Source: Cladosporium sp. IMV 00045
Lineage: Eukaryota; Ascomycota; Dothideomycetes; Cladosporiales; Cladosporiaceae
Length of the DNA stretch: 27,783 nucleotides
NCBI GenBank assembly: GCA_001931905.2
Contig: MSJI02000408.1
Coordinates: 1-27,783 of the forward strand
Direction: 5' to 3'
Below the pieces are notes generated by a model. That model was not told where the DNA came from. It searched no databases and saw only the letters and a list, made by a program, of their open reading frames with translations. Each line of letters starts with the position of its first letter. Within the stretch, counting starts at the first letter, position 1. Made by a program: the position numbers and the translations under genes. This document shows positions 1 to 9,949 of the stretch, piece after piece.

Positions 1-463
1 GTCTACAAGCCCGGCAACGTCAAGCTGCGCCCCGAGCTCCTCCAGAAGCACCAGCAGTACGTGCAGGAGAAGGAGGGCCTCAAGGACGAGAAGCCCGTCG
101 CCCTCGTCTTCCACGGTGGCTCCGGCTCCTCCAAGCAGGAGTACCTCGACGCCATCTCCTACGGTGTCGTCAAGGTCAACGTCGACACCGACATGCAGTT
201 CGCCTACACCGAGGGTATCCGTGACTACATGATCAAGAACAAGGACTACCTCTCCAGCCAGGTCGGCAACCCCGAGGGTGCTGACAAGCCCAACAAGAAG
301 TATGTTGTTGAAACCCCCCGTAAATACGTAACGACTTTCTTACTAACAAATCATTTCCAGGTTCTACGACCCCCGCGTCTGGGTCCGTGAGGGTGAGAAG
401 ACCATGACCAAGCGTGTCTCCGTCGCCCTCGCCGACTTCAACTGCGTCAACCAGCTCTCTTAA
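1..463 (+). CDS. FBA1: Fructose-bisphosphate aldolase, class II (3' part)
   Basis: This zinc-dependent aldolase of glycolysis and gluconeogenesis cleaves fructose-1,6-bisphosphate to dihydroxyacetone phosphate and glyceraldehyde 3-phosphate in the cytosol. The window opens inside the gene, so the 5' end is missing; reading frame 1 is open from base 1. Two class II signatures are visible: FHGGSGSS (zinc-ligand histidine plus phosphate-binding glycine/serine loop) and VKVNVDTDMQFA (the NVDTD active-site strand). An intron runs from 300 to 360 (donor GTATGT, branch site TACTAAC at 341-347, acceptor TTCCAG). It rejoins in frame to give KKFYDPRVWVREGEKTM and the typical fungal end NCVNQLS, stopping at 461-463 (TAA). 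Codon choice is strongly C-ending (GTC, AAG, CTC), as expected for a highly expressed glycolytic gene. Exons are 1..299 and 361..463. Confidence 0.96.
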
Positions 464-1686
464 ATTATCGAAAGGATTTGAAATATTTTCCTTTTGATTT
501 TATGAGTTGAATTTTGGCGATGGTGTTTGAAGGAAGGTGTGAAAACAATGAACTTTGTTTGAAAAGCGATGTTGATGAAAAAAAGATTGGAGCCCATAAG
601 GAAATGGGACATCTTTCTGTTACGTTTCTTAAAAATTCAGATACGACTATATGCAATGATGAAAGAACACCGCTGTACAGACTTAAAAGTCTATCTATTT
701 TCCTTATTCTGTTGCCCCTTCATGACCCACGACCTCCGACGCCAGTACTGTACATGTAGCTATGATGACTCCTCGTATCCTAACGGCTCGCAATTTGGCA
801 CTAGGAACCTTTCTTCCTCCCCCCGGAGGACGACCGGAAGCGGCGCCGGATTCTTCGCGGCGTGATTTTCTTGAGATCCCAAAAAAGCTCATACAATTCA
901 TAGGTAGGTATCAAGTCAGGCAACACGTGCGTGTAGGAAACCCGGATATCCTCTTCCGAATTCATAGTCACTTGGATCTAGATCACGTGTACCTTACCTT
1001 ACCTACCTAACCTACTTGGTTACATAACTTATCTGCAGGCCTCTTTAACACGCCGCTCCCTACTCAAGGTACATGCATTCAACCAGACAGATACCACAAT
1101 TACAGTCATCCAGCTCACGTAACTGTCTAAAGCACCGGAACATTTCGGCATTTACCATAGAAAAGAAGAAAAAAGGACAATAGAGAGACAAAGACGGGAA
1201 AATATTTCTCCACGTTCACTTACAATACCTTATGCCGTGTTGCTTCTCGACTCGCTGGTGCCGTGATTTCCCGCGGATTTCTGCGAGGCGAAGGGCTTGA
1301 TTGTCAATATTACCTTACCTTACTTTCGTTCTCGGGTATTCTTTTTCTGGTGATCGCTTGCCGGCTATGCCACGATTCGAAGAAGGAAAGGTGCTTGAAA
1401 TAAAAGGGTTCCATTGTGAAGAGTGTCAAAAGAAGGAGGAAATCCTACGCGTAGGTATGCTGGGTGCCTACCTAGGTTGAGATGGAGTAAAGTGAAGTAA
1501 GTGTTCTGGCATTGCATGCATGCTATGCTATGCTATGCTTGCGGCAGCCAACGAGCACTCGCACTCGCACTCGCGCCGCAGTGAATTTGTTCACCATTTG
1601 GTGGTTTGCTTTGCGCTCAATGGAACCACCACTGCATTCTCACACTGCCGGGACATGCTCATGCAACCTCGATATCGCCAATTCAT
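464..1686. other. 1.2-kb gap between convergent genes FBA1 and DCN1
   Basis: No convincing gene is seen; the short open frames here lack recognisable domains. The left part is presumably the FBA1 3' UTR (A/T-rich from 464). In the middle, an inverted repeat AGGTAGGTA (902-910) / TACCTACCT (1000-1008) encloses two CACGTG E-boxes at 924-929 and 984-989. Further TACCTTACC-type motifs occur at about 991-1015 and 1311-1323. These are promoter-like, although both flanking genes end into this gap. Confidence 0.6.
1521..1572. repeat. Short tandem repeats (TGCTA x3, GCACTC x3)
   Basis: TGCTA is repeated three times at 1521-1535, and GCACTC three times in perfect copies at 1555-1572. They lie just downstream of the DCN1 stop codon, probably in its 3' UTR or terminator region. 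They look like simple slippage repeats. Confidence 0.75.
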
Positions 1687-3117
1687 TCACTCCTCCATAG
1701 CCTCCCCAGCCCTCTTCTCCTCCCTAACCCACCCGACGAACTCATCAATAACACTGGGCCAGCTGCCCTCCTCGCTCCAAAACCCCAGACTCTCATCCTG
1801 CAAGCTCTTCTCGGCGAACGACAGCGTCTGCCTCCACAGATCGCGATTGACAGCCTTGTTCCACTTGGTGGTGAGGAACTCAATCCACCACTCGAGCCAA
1901 TCCGTGCGCTCCGACGCCCACCGCCACCCGTCGGGTCCGAACAGCACGCGCCAGAAGCCCTCCGCCTGCTCGAGGTCGATGGCCTTCTTGCGCTCCTCGA
2001 TCATCAGCGTGAACGTGTGGTTGTACACGCGCCGGAACAGCTCGCGGTCGCGCGGCAGCTCGGCGCGCTGCGCCAGCACGTAGTTGCGGATCTTGGGCAG
2101 GGTGTCGGCGTTGGCGTCGAGGAAGGGGCTGTTCACGAAGCCTTCGCGCGTTATCACGCCGATTTGCGGCGATTTGGTCAGTTCGAAGAAGATCAGGGAG
2201 CCGATGTCTTCGAGCCCGATTTCGAGCTCTTCCAGCAGCGCGCCGGTGCCTTCGATGTTCAACTCGTTGGGCGATTCTTTGGGGTTTGTGCGGTGTTGGT
2301 CGAAGATGTGCTCGAGGGGTTTGCGCGCGGGGTGGGAGGCGGTATTGGAGGAGTTTTGGCTGTAGTATCTGTGATTGAGGATGGAGGTTAGCATGTTTAT
2401 GCTGTGGGTAGATAGATCCAGCTCTCTCAGAACAGCTTAATCACACCAAAAACAGGCAAACAAAACCAAGTATACATACGAATTCATAGCCGCCGAAGTA
2501 TTCCAGCCATGCTTCTGCAGCAACTTGGCGGCAGTCTTTGAATCGGCATGGGTGATGCCCATGAACTCAGTGAGCACCGCCTTTTGTTGTGAAGTGAGAG
2601 GGCCTGGCATGGTGGAAGAAGAAGCGTTCTCGTCAGTTCGGAGGCCGGCACCCAGTATCTGTCTCGCTTTTTGCGTATTTCGTGGCTCAAATCGCAGAAC
2701 AGGAAGGAGGCAAGCTGGATGATGATGATGCTTTGCTGGGTGGTGGAAGATGCGCTCGTATGCTGAGAATGATGCACGAGGGAAGAAATGAAAAAGTAGG
2801 GGAGGAGAACGCGAGGTTGTGAGGGAAGTGAATGTGCGAAATCGTAGCGAGTAAAGGTGAAGCTCGGGAAGGAGGCTCGAGTTGACTTGACTTGTGGAGA
2901 GGGCAAGCGGATGACATGATGCTGAAGTTGGTGGTGGGGTTGTTTGGTGGGGGAAGAGAGAGAAGGGCCTCCGGCAGCAACAATGAAACAGAAGGCATAA
3001 GGTATCAAAAGAGTAGGGAAATATTGCTTACATACCCATTGCAATCTTGGATCTTTTGAGCTTCGGTTCCACGGGAGTATCAATTCCAGCTGTGTTTGAT
3101 TTGCGCTTCGTCGCCAT
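1687..3117 (-). CDS. DCN1: DCN1-type cullin neddylation E3 (UBA + PONY domain)
   Basis: Dcn1 is the scaffold E3 that promotes transfer of NEDD8/Rub1 from Ubc12 to cullins. The C-terminal exon (2368..1687) carries the potentiating-neddylation (PONY/DCUN1) domain, including QIGVITREGFV, EGFWRVLFGPDGW and WPSVIDEFVGWV. The preceding exon (2603 or 2610 to 2480) encodes an N-terminal UBA-like domain (LTEFMGITHADSKTAAKLLQKHGWN). These are joined in frame by a 111-nt intron at 2479..2369 (GTATGT donor, GCTAAC branch site). Two starts are possible. The long form begins at 3117, with exon 3117..3036 encoding a basic leader MATKRKS...PKLKRSKIAM. It is spliced by a 432-nt intron (3035..2604, GTATGT donor, CTGAC branch site) whose acceptor falls inside the short form's second and third codons. 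The short form starts at ATG 2610. Lengths are 295 aa (long) and 270 aa (short). I favour the long form because yeast DCN1 also has an intron after a short basic leader, but I am not certain. Confidence 0.88.
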
Positions 3118-3676
3118 GAGCAAGTAGAGACTTGTCGCAAGGAATCCGGTACAGTAATGCCGGGCAAGGGAGGAAGCTCCTCAAGTCGAAAAAAGACCCG
3201 TCGAGTTTGGTGTAACGTGCAGCAACGAGGATCAGGAAAGAACGGTCTTTGGAGGTCGGCGAAGAACGAAAGGTAGAAAGGCTGTTTATTGACGAAAGCG
3301 TCCTTACTCCCGCGAACACGTGAAGAGAATGATCAATCCTCCAAGGCGTTCACAAGGCAAACACCCCAAGGCAACAAAGACGTTCACACGAGACAGGAAC
3401 AGCAGGCGTGAGCATTGACTTCGACTCGTACCTTCAGCAGCAAAATATCATTGTCTTGCACATGACGAAATAGCAAAATGGCGAAACCACAAGAACACTG
3501 GAGATAAAAGCAAAAGTCACAAGGCTGTACAAGAGTCGCGTGTATTAATCGACAGGGTATATGAAATACAACAAGGCCAACGAAAGACCGCTATGCAACA
3601 CCCAACACTCATAGAAACCCCCCAAAAACATTATATATCCTCCTCCCCAATCACCTTAGCCCCCTCGTCCAACCTT
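3118..3676. other. Intergenic: DCN1 upstream region and MVP1 3' region
   Basis: This 559-bp gap lies between two genes read on the minus strand. It should hold the MVP1 3' UTR and terminator (right end) and the DCN1 promoter and 5' UTR (left end). The only open frames are short and show no domain. No distinct regulatory motif stood out. Confidence 0.5.
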
Positions 3677-6020
3677 CTAATCACCAAGCGGCATCCCCTC
3701 CACGCCATCGACCAGCCCCCTCCAGCAATCCGCCTGCAACTCGGCATACTTGACCCTCTCCTGCGCCCAGTCCTGGTGTGTCCTGGAAATGCGCCAGACG
3801 GTGCTCTGGAAGAAGACGATTTCGTCGCGCACGCACTCCTTGATGAAGACGCCGCGCGCGTGCTGGTTGACGATCGATTGCTTGTCCTGTTCACATGATT
3901 CTCATTAGTAACACAACCCTGATAATACCATGCGACTCGCTTTGCTTGAACAGCTGCACCAAAGAAACTCACATTCACAATCGAAGTCTCCACCCTCTCC
4001 GCCTCGCCCGGCTTCGCCGCCTCGCCCTTCGCTTTGATGCCCTGCAATTTGTTCTCGCTCTGCAGAATCCTCTTCTCCAGCTGCGGGATATTATCTCTCG
4101 CAAGGCGATCCTTGCGATCGAAAAGATCCCTCAAACTGACCAGCCCGTCGCGCACGCTCTTCAAATCCTCCAGAACGCCTTCGTCCCAAGCGCGACCCTC
4201 GTCTTCCAGCAGTCCCTGGCTGGTGCCCAAGTGCTTAGCCGTGGCTTTGATTCCTTCATTGAGCAAAGGGACTTCGTTCGTGTCGATGGCGAAGGCGTCA
4301 TTGGTCGTTTCCGTGATCGAAGTGAGGTTCATGCCGAACCGGCCGTATTCCGCCGCGATCGCTTCTTGGCGCTTACACAGTCTCTCGACCAGGTTGCAGA
4401 GGTTGATGTACAGCTCCGCGGAGCGACGCACGCCGGAGCGCACGGTGTCGAAGGTTTCCTGCAAGTTCGTCGGCAGCGAGTCTTCCAGTGTGGGCGGCAG
4501 GGAGCGGCCGATGAATTCTTCTTGCACGGAGATGGTGGCTTGTTTGCGCCACACGGCGAGTTCCTGTGATGGGTTGTTAGTATGGATGGGTTGTTTGAGT
4601 GTGGGTTGGTTGGTGGGCGTGCTTCTACCGTCGGAACTGTGAGGAACATGACTACGAGTTGCTCTTCGCGAAGGATGGGGTGGCGGACGAGGGCGTTGGC
4701 GAAGCGGGCGAGGCCACGACGGCGTTTTTCGATGAAAAGTCCGTCGGCCGCGATGTGGTTGCCATTAATGGCCATTCTCTTTGGAGGCAGTAGGGGCAGC
4801 TGGCGGAAAGGGTAGCGCTTGTGAAGACAGTCGAGCAGCCAGACGAAGTCGGAGTATCGACGAATGACCTTGGAGTTCCGCCTCACGGAGCCGACCTCGT
4901 AGTTGCGATGTTGGAAAAGGAACATGCCTTCTTTCTCCTCGAGCATTGCGATCGTAATGACTTCTTCCACGCCTTTAGGGATCACAGGTCGCGGTGCCGT
5001 AGATCGGCGTGTCTGGTTCGGTCCGCTGTCATCACCAAACCCACCACCTGATTCAGGCGTAGTTCCGAATCCTCCACCAGCGGTGTACGCATTGCTCGCT
5101 CCCCAAGATGATCCCACCTCGCTGGTCGCTGACGGCTGGGCATTGAACCCACCAGCAGAACCATTCCCAGCATGACCACCCGCCGCCGCAGCATTAGTAG
5201 AAAACTCGCTCGTCGTCCTCATCGTCGGCGCAGGCCCAGTAGCTCCAATCCCATTACTATGCGCGTGTCCCTTATGCATCTCCGGACTAGCCCAAGGATC
5301 GCTCTCGCCAAATCCAAAACTAGGCTTCCTCGCCGCGCCAGCACCGCCCCTCTCCCTCGCCGGCGACCGCTGCGCACCCTGCCCACTCTGCTGCTGCTCC
5401 TGCTGTTGAGGCGGCGCAGGCTGGGGCGGCGTAACAGGCCTCTGCACCTTCTTGACTAAACCCTCCACCTCCGCCGACACGGGCAATCTCGCCCTCCTCT
5501 CATCAACAGCATCCAAACCCAACTCCTCCCCCTCCCCCGCCAACCCAAGCAACGCCAGCAAAACCCAAAACTGCCCTCGCCCAAGCACCCTCGCCTCCCC
5601 GTTCGCACTCACAATACTCCAAATCCTCTCGCCCTGCTCAGCGCCCACCCCATCACCGAGCAGCGCGCGCCTTACCTCCGCCTCTTCCACACCGCCCTTG
5701 CCCGCCGAAAGCGCTTCCCACGCGTCCACGTACGCCTCCGGCACTTCGGCGTCGGACAGCAGCGAGCGCACGACTTCGGCGCCGGAGCGGCGGGTGTTCT
5801 TGCGCGGCGTGAAGGAGGCCCAGGGCGAGCTGCCGTCGTCGTCGTCGGCGGAAGGGTCGCCGAACATTGATGTCGTTGCTGCGGTTTGCTTTGCTGCTGC
5901 TGGTGTGGTTCCGTTGCCGTTGGGCACCGGGTCGGGCGAGTCGAAGAGAGAGGATTTGCCGGTGCCTCCGCCGCTGCCTCGCGAGGGAGGGCCGTCGTAG
6001 TCGTCGCCGAAGAGCGACAT
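3677..6020 (-). CDS. MVP1: Sorting nexin Mvp1 (PX-BAR)
   Basis: Mvp1 is the fungal SNX8-like sorting nexin. It binds PI3P on endosomes and takes part in retromer-related vacuolar protein sorting. There are three exons, 6020..4629, 4563..3973 and 3886..3677, giving 730 aa. Introns are 65 nt (donor GTAGAA, branch ACTAAC) and 86 nt (GTGAGT, branch ACTAAT), both phase 0. Residues 1-350 are low-complexity (Gly/Pro/Gln-rich), with a short helical, EH-like stretch at about 80-165. The PX domain spans about 352-464, with the PI3P-contact motif RRYSDF (387-392), the PPK turn (412-414) and a basic EKRRRGL segment. From ELAVWRKQA onward (about 465-730) is a helical BAR-type region containing RSLPPTLEDSLP. 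I chose ATG 6020 (MSLFGDD), with an in-frame upstream ATG at 6068 as alternative. The protein is longer than yeast Mvp1 because of the disordered N-terminal insert. Confidence 0.94.
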
Positions 6021-7299
6021 TGCGGTGATGTAGGAAGGGAAGGGTGGGAGGGAGATGTAGAGCGCCACGCGTGCGTGCGTGTGTTACGTGGGAATCGGTG
6101 TGAGGCTGCTTGCTTGCCGTGTGGCTAGGTACCGTATCCAGATACGCCGGGCTAGCTAGCTGTATGGGAAGCGAAGGCCGAGCTGGGGTTGGGGCAATCG
6201 CTTAGGTCTGCTGTTTCGGTCCGAGTCAAGTAGTAACAATGATGACCTTGACGAAACAAAGATAGATAAGGAAAATGGAAGAAAGGAATTCAGGCAGTTC
6301 TAGAGTTGTAGAGAAAGACGCGATGCAAGACAGCAGAAACAGTAGTGCAGCAGCAATTGTTGGTCAAGCTTCCAAGCATCACCCGGCGGTTGTGACGAGC
6401 TGCACAGCCCGTCCAAGGCGTGCAGACCCACTTCGATAACGCATTTGGGGGAGAGATTTGATGGATACGGGCATTGGAGATACCGAGGGCCGTTCTCGAC
6501 GACGTCACTGACGATAGGTGCACGTATATGTACATACATCATGTAAAGCATTATTGCATATAATAAAATATGCAGGCAATAATGGTAAAAAACCAATATC
6601 AGTCAGAACAAAAGCTGACTCCAAAAACGGACTCGAGGAACGAGACTTGCACGAATGAAAACGATGACAACGTTCTATTCCCCGAGAGAAGACAAAAACC
6701 ACACAAAACACACTAGACGGACTGGAACAAATCAAGGTCGCCCTTCTTATGCGAGGTATATACATCGCGATATTACAAAAGTAGTAACAACGACACGGAT
6801 CCCCCAAAAAAGAAAGATTGCTTCCCCAAGCCCAAGCCCAAGCCTCCTTTGAGCGCTGTCTGTTCCTGTCTTCTTTCTCTTTTTTCCCAAGACCGGTAGT
6901 GCATATCCCATAGATAAGCCCACTTTTTGTTCTTTCGAAAAAATTCCGATATCCCCGTACTGAAACACCAAAAGAAAATATAGGCAAATGTCCCCGCTGG
7001 CAAAGGATAATGCATCCGCGAAAGGCCCTTATTCTGTGTCCTCTCGCCCCCAAGGAAAAATGCCAAAAGGAGAAACGGAATCAAAAAACTGTTGATTGGT
7101 ATGGTTAAAATGCTCCACCAGCGCCGTCGCTAAATTTGAAAATAAAATCCAAAAATTGATAAAGAAATGGGAGACGCAAAGTGTGAAGATTGAAACGCCG
7201 AATCCGGTCGGTGGGGACCGCTGTACAATGTGAGTGAGGTTGGTGAGGTGCCGACGCAGAAGTCCTAGATGGTCGTGCCCTTCTGCGAGTTCAGGCGCA
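6021..7299. other. 1.3-kb intergenic region upstream of MVP1, downstream of palH
   Basis: The minus-strand MVP1 starts at the left edge and the minus-strand palH stops at the right edge. The region therefore holds the MVP1 promoter and the palH 3' UTR. Open frames up to 182 codons exist on the minus strand (6505-7053), but they overlap in several frames and have no domain or credible composition. I see no RNA gene. Confidence 0.5.
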
Positions 7300-9828
7300 T
7301 CATTGCGGAGTCCTGCTCGTGGGTGAAGCCGTCGCGTTGCGTAGCGGTGAATGTCTCTGAGGAGCATTGTCGGCGGGACTTCGCTCGGGCCCTGGAGTGG
7401 TATTGCCGTGATGACCTTCATCCGTTGGAGGCGTGACAGTCACTGCTCTCAAAGGCGAACGTCGAGGTGCAGGCACTATGACCGTTCCCGTTGAGCCGGC
7501 AGAGGGACTTATATCGTCTGCTCGAGGAGGCGGGTCATGCTGCCGAGAGAAGCTACCTCGTGATATGGGTGCGATCCGACGAGGCGATGGTATTGCAGTT
7601 GGTGACTGGTGGGTACCGCCTGCACCGACCTCGTTGGCGCGCGGCGTGTTGGAATAACGGCTTGCGGCTTCTGCAGCAGGAATGCTGTTTGCGGTCAGAG
7701 TCGTGGAATGGCTGAGGTCCGCCGGGTTCTGTGTCTCGACGGACTGAGTTGGCCTCGAAGAGTTGCCACTGTCCGTACCAGCTGATTGAGGTTGCTGCTG
7801 CTGCTGTTGCAACAAATCTTCAGGGGTCCATGTTCGATGGCTGCCGCGAGGCTGAGCAGGAATGACTGTAACAGGTACATCTGCGTCTCGAATTCGTGTG
7901 GCGTTCCGATCACGGAAGCGTTCACCAGCTTCTGCCGCCAGCACACCAAGCCTGTTCTTGACATCCCATCTTGAGAAATTGTGAGCAGGAGTCCTCACAC
8001 GAATCAGGCTAGGATCTGTCACGTCTCGAGCCTTTTGTACCTCAGCTGGAGGAGATGCTCGTTTTCGCTTGAAGGGATTGGCGACAGTATGCCATCTTCT
8101 TTGATGGAGATGGTCGCGACCTGCCTGCGAGTCCTCCGTTGCGGCGGCGGCGTCTTCGTCTTTTTCGGGGTCCTTGATTGTCGAGTCTCTGTGCTCCTGA
8201 CCTTCAATGACGTTGCCCTCTGCATCAACGCGGCGTCTGATGGGCTGCGGAACATCACCGCCGCCATCATCGTACCGTACCACGTACACGGTGCTGGCAG
8301 CACTAGTAGTATCAGTTCGACTGACAGGGCTAGCAACTGCCGGTGGTGGAGTGATGCCAGTGTCACGATTCCGCTGTCCGCGCCGTTTTGGAAGCCGACC
8401 AAAGGCAATTGTGCCACTTCCTGCGGTGCCCGTGCGACTTCCATCAGTGTGTGCTTCAGTAGCATGACTGTGTGCTCGGCCGAGTGGATAGTGTTTTGGT
8501 GCGTGTGGAGGAGGTTTCCTGAACCGAGCTGTGAATCCGTGTAGTCCACGCTCCATGGCGTTGGTAGCATCGCCTCCTCCAGGATCATCATCGCCATCTC
8601 CGCGGCGATCGCCTTTCCGTATTCTTGACAAACCACGACGTCCAGTATTCCAGAGAACCTCATTGCTTGGGGTCACGTCTAGCATCTCGTCGCCATCGTA
8701 TATCTCGCGGCCTAGAATTCCATCCTTCTTGTCGTCACATTCTATAGCCTCTATTCGTTCAACCCATTCCCAAACAATGACACTGGCAGCAGCAGCGCCG
8801 ACCCAGCGGAAATAGTCACCCCAGCCAGCCACGTCCGAGTTTGACACATCCGTGACGAAGAAAACGACTGGCGTCAAGACAGCCACAAAAGACAAGAGGG
8901 CGATGAGAGTGATACTTCGCATCTTCGGGTGATAGAAAGCATATCTCCGTTTCGTCATCGAATAGTAAATGACCCAGGCAGCGTAGAGTAGCCCAAGAGC
9001 CAGTTCGAAAAGATACGACAGGGCCGGGATGGCGTCCACGAAATGTCGCGGCTTTGTGGGACCGATTGCCATGTTGACATAGAAAGAATTAAGACACGAG
9101 AATGTCGTGTCGCAGATGATAAGCGCGAATCCAATCCACTTGATGAGCACTTTCTCCTTATGTCGCGGGAAGAGTCGTATAAGCGTCTGCACTTGTGCTA
9201 GCCAGAGGAAAATGTCCGATATTACACGCGTGATCCTGATCTCCAGAGAGCCCATGACATCCTCGCGCATTGCAGAAGCGTCCATATATCCCAGTTCGTA
9301 TTGTTTCTCTAATGATTTGAAGGTATCCGCGGTGGCGATGGTGAGCGAAACGGCAACCGTGAAGGCAGCCACTTTCTGCAGCCAGGGTCGCGAACCAACT
9401 CCCAGACTGCTTCCTCCACCGTTGGCGCCTCCAATAATGCCATGCTTCCCACCCAATCCAGGACGCGATACCGGGTTACCAAAGAAACTTGTCCGAGGAG
9501 TGATTATGAGCATGAAGACCAGGATCCAAGCGATGACGGTGGCCGCGGCGATAACGTATGTCTGGGGAGTTGTGGAGGCGTAGAAGGGGTCTTTCCAGTC
9601 GGCGATGACACTGGAATAGCCATCGAGTGTTTCTCCGGGCTCGCCTGTACATGCAGGCTGGAAAACGACACTGGTGGTGAGGGTGATGACGCTGTCGGCG
9701 AGAGAGAGGACGCCGTTGGCGGGCAAAGGGAACGGCGTGCACCAAGGTTGTGAGGTGGTGGTGGGAGCGGTAGTCGGTGGGTTCCATAACTGGCGCTTCG
9801 AAGGCGCAAGACCGGGCGAAGGCGACAT
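7300..9828 (-). CDS. palH: pH-response sensor PalH/Rim21 (seven-helix membrane protein)
   Basis: PalH is the plasma-membrane sensor of ambient alkaline pH. It signals through the arrestin PalF and ESCRT to activate the transcription factor PacC/Rim101. The gene is one uninterrupted 842-codon frame. The N-terminus (1-90) has two cysteines (PWCTPF, FQPACT) and would be external. Seven hydrophobic segments follow: TYVIAAATVIAWILVFMLII, VAAFTVAVSLTIATADT, ISDIFLWLAQVQTLIRLFP, GFALIICDTTFSCLNSFYV, the IPALSYLFELALGLLYAAW stretch, ITLIALLSFVAVLTPVVFFV, and RWVGAAAASVIVWEWVERIE. The helix-3 region (AQVQTLIRLFPRHKEK) and the VWEWVERIE end of helix 7 are typical of the family. The remaining C-terminal part is a long, charged, low-complexity cytoplasmic tail with a polyglutamine run (LLQQQQQQPQ), where PalF is known to bind. 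The start at 9828 is the first ATG of the frame. Family lengths of about 700-850 aa fit. Confidence 0.94.
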   Translation of the reverse strand: MSPSPGLAPSKRQLWNPPTTAPTTTSQPWCTPFPLPANGVLSLADSVITLTTSVVFQPACTGEPGETLDGYSSVIADWKDPFYASTTPQTYVIAAATVIAWILVFMLIITPRTSFFGNPVSRPGLGGKHGIIGGANGGGSSLGVGSRPWLQKVAAFTVAVSLTIATADTFKSLEKQYELGYMDASAMREDVMGSLEIRITRVISDIFLWLAQVQTLIRLFPRHKEKVLIKWIGFALIICDTTFSCLNSFYVNMAIGPTKPRHFVDAIPALSYLFELALGLLYAAWVIYYSMTKRRYAFYHPKMRSITLIALLSFVAVLTPVVFFVTDVSNSDVAGWGDYFRWVGAAAASVIVWEWVERIEAIECDDKKDGILGREIYDGDEMLDVTPSNEVLWNTGRRGLSRIRKGDRRGDGDDDPGGGDATNAMERGLHGFTARFRKPPPHAPKHYPLGRAHSHATEAHTDGSRTGTAGSGTIAFGRLPKRRGQRNRDTGITPPPAVASPVSRTDTTSAASTVYVVRYDDGGGDVPQPIRRRVDAEGNVIEGQEHRDSTIKDPEKDEDAAAATEDSQAGRDHLHQRRWHTVANPFKRKRASPPAEVQKARDVTDPSLIRVRTPAHNFSRWDVKNRLGVLAAEAGERFRDRNATRIRDADVPVTVIPAQPRGSHRTWTPEDLLQQQQQQPQSAGTDSGNSSRPTQSVETQNPADLSHSTTLTANSIPAAEAASRYSNTPRANEVGAGGTHQSPTAIPSPRRIAPISRGSFSRQHDPPPRADDISPSAGSTGTVIVPAPRRSPLRAVTVTPPTDEGHHGNTTPGPERSPADNAPQRHSPLRNATASPTSRTPQ

Positions 9829-9884
9829 GTCATTTGAAGGTGTCGTCTGGTCGGTTGGCGCGTGTTACAGACACTCGAGGGGAT

Positions 9885-9890
9885 CTTGGC
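9885..9890 (-). promoter_or_regulatory. Possible PacC site upstream of palH
   Basis: CTTGGC is the reverse complement of the PacC/Rim101 core GCCARG. It lies about 57 bp upstream of the palH start codon. A second core, GCCAAG, is on the plus strand at 10122-10127. Hexamers of this kind occur often by chance, so this is only suggestive. Confidence 0.35.
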
Positions 9891-9921
9891 GCCGGTGGGA
9901 CGGGCGCGCAATCAGGGTGGG

Positions 9922-9949
9922 CGCATGTGATGTCGCATGTGATGTCGCA
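9922..9949. repeat. 12-bp tandem repeat in the palH 5' region
   Basis: The unit CGCATGTGATGT is present as two perfect copies (9922-9933 and 9934-9945) plus a partial third copy. It lies about 95-120 bp upstream of the palH start codon, within the expected 5' UTR or core promoter. Confidence 0.8.

Noticed and set aside
1512..1700. Small ORF over the TGCTA/GCACTC repeats
   Set aside because: Driven by simple repeats and overlapping the DCN1 3' end; no evidence of coding.
6505..7053. 182-codon minus-strand open frame between MVP1 and palH
   Set aside because: Overlaps two other open frames on the same strand, has no recognisable motif or sensible composition, and lies where the palH 3' UTR is expected.
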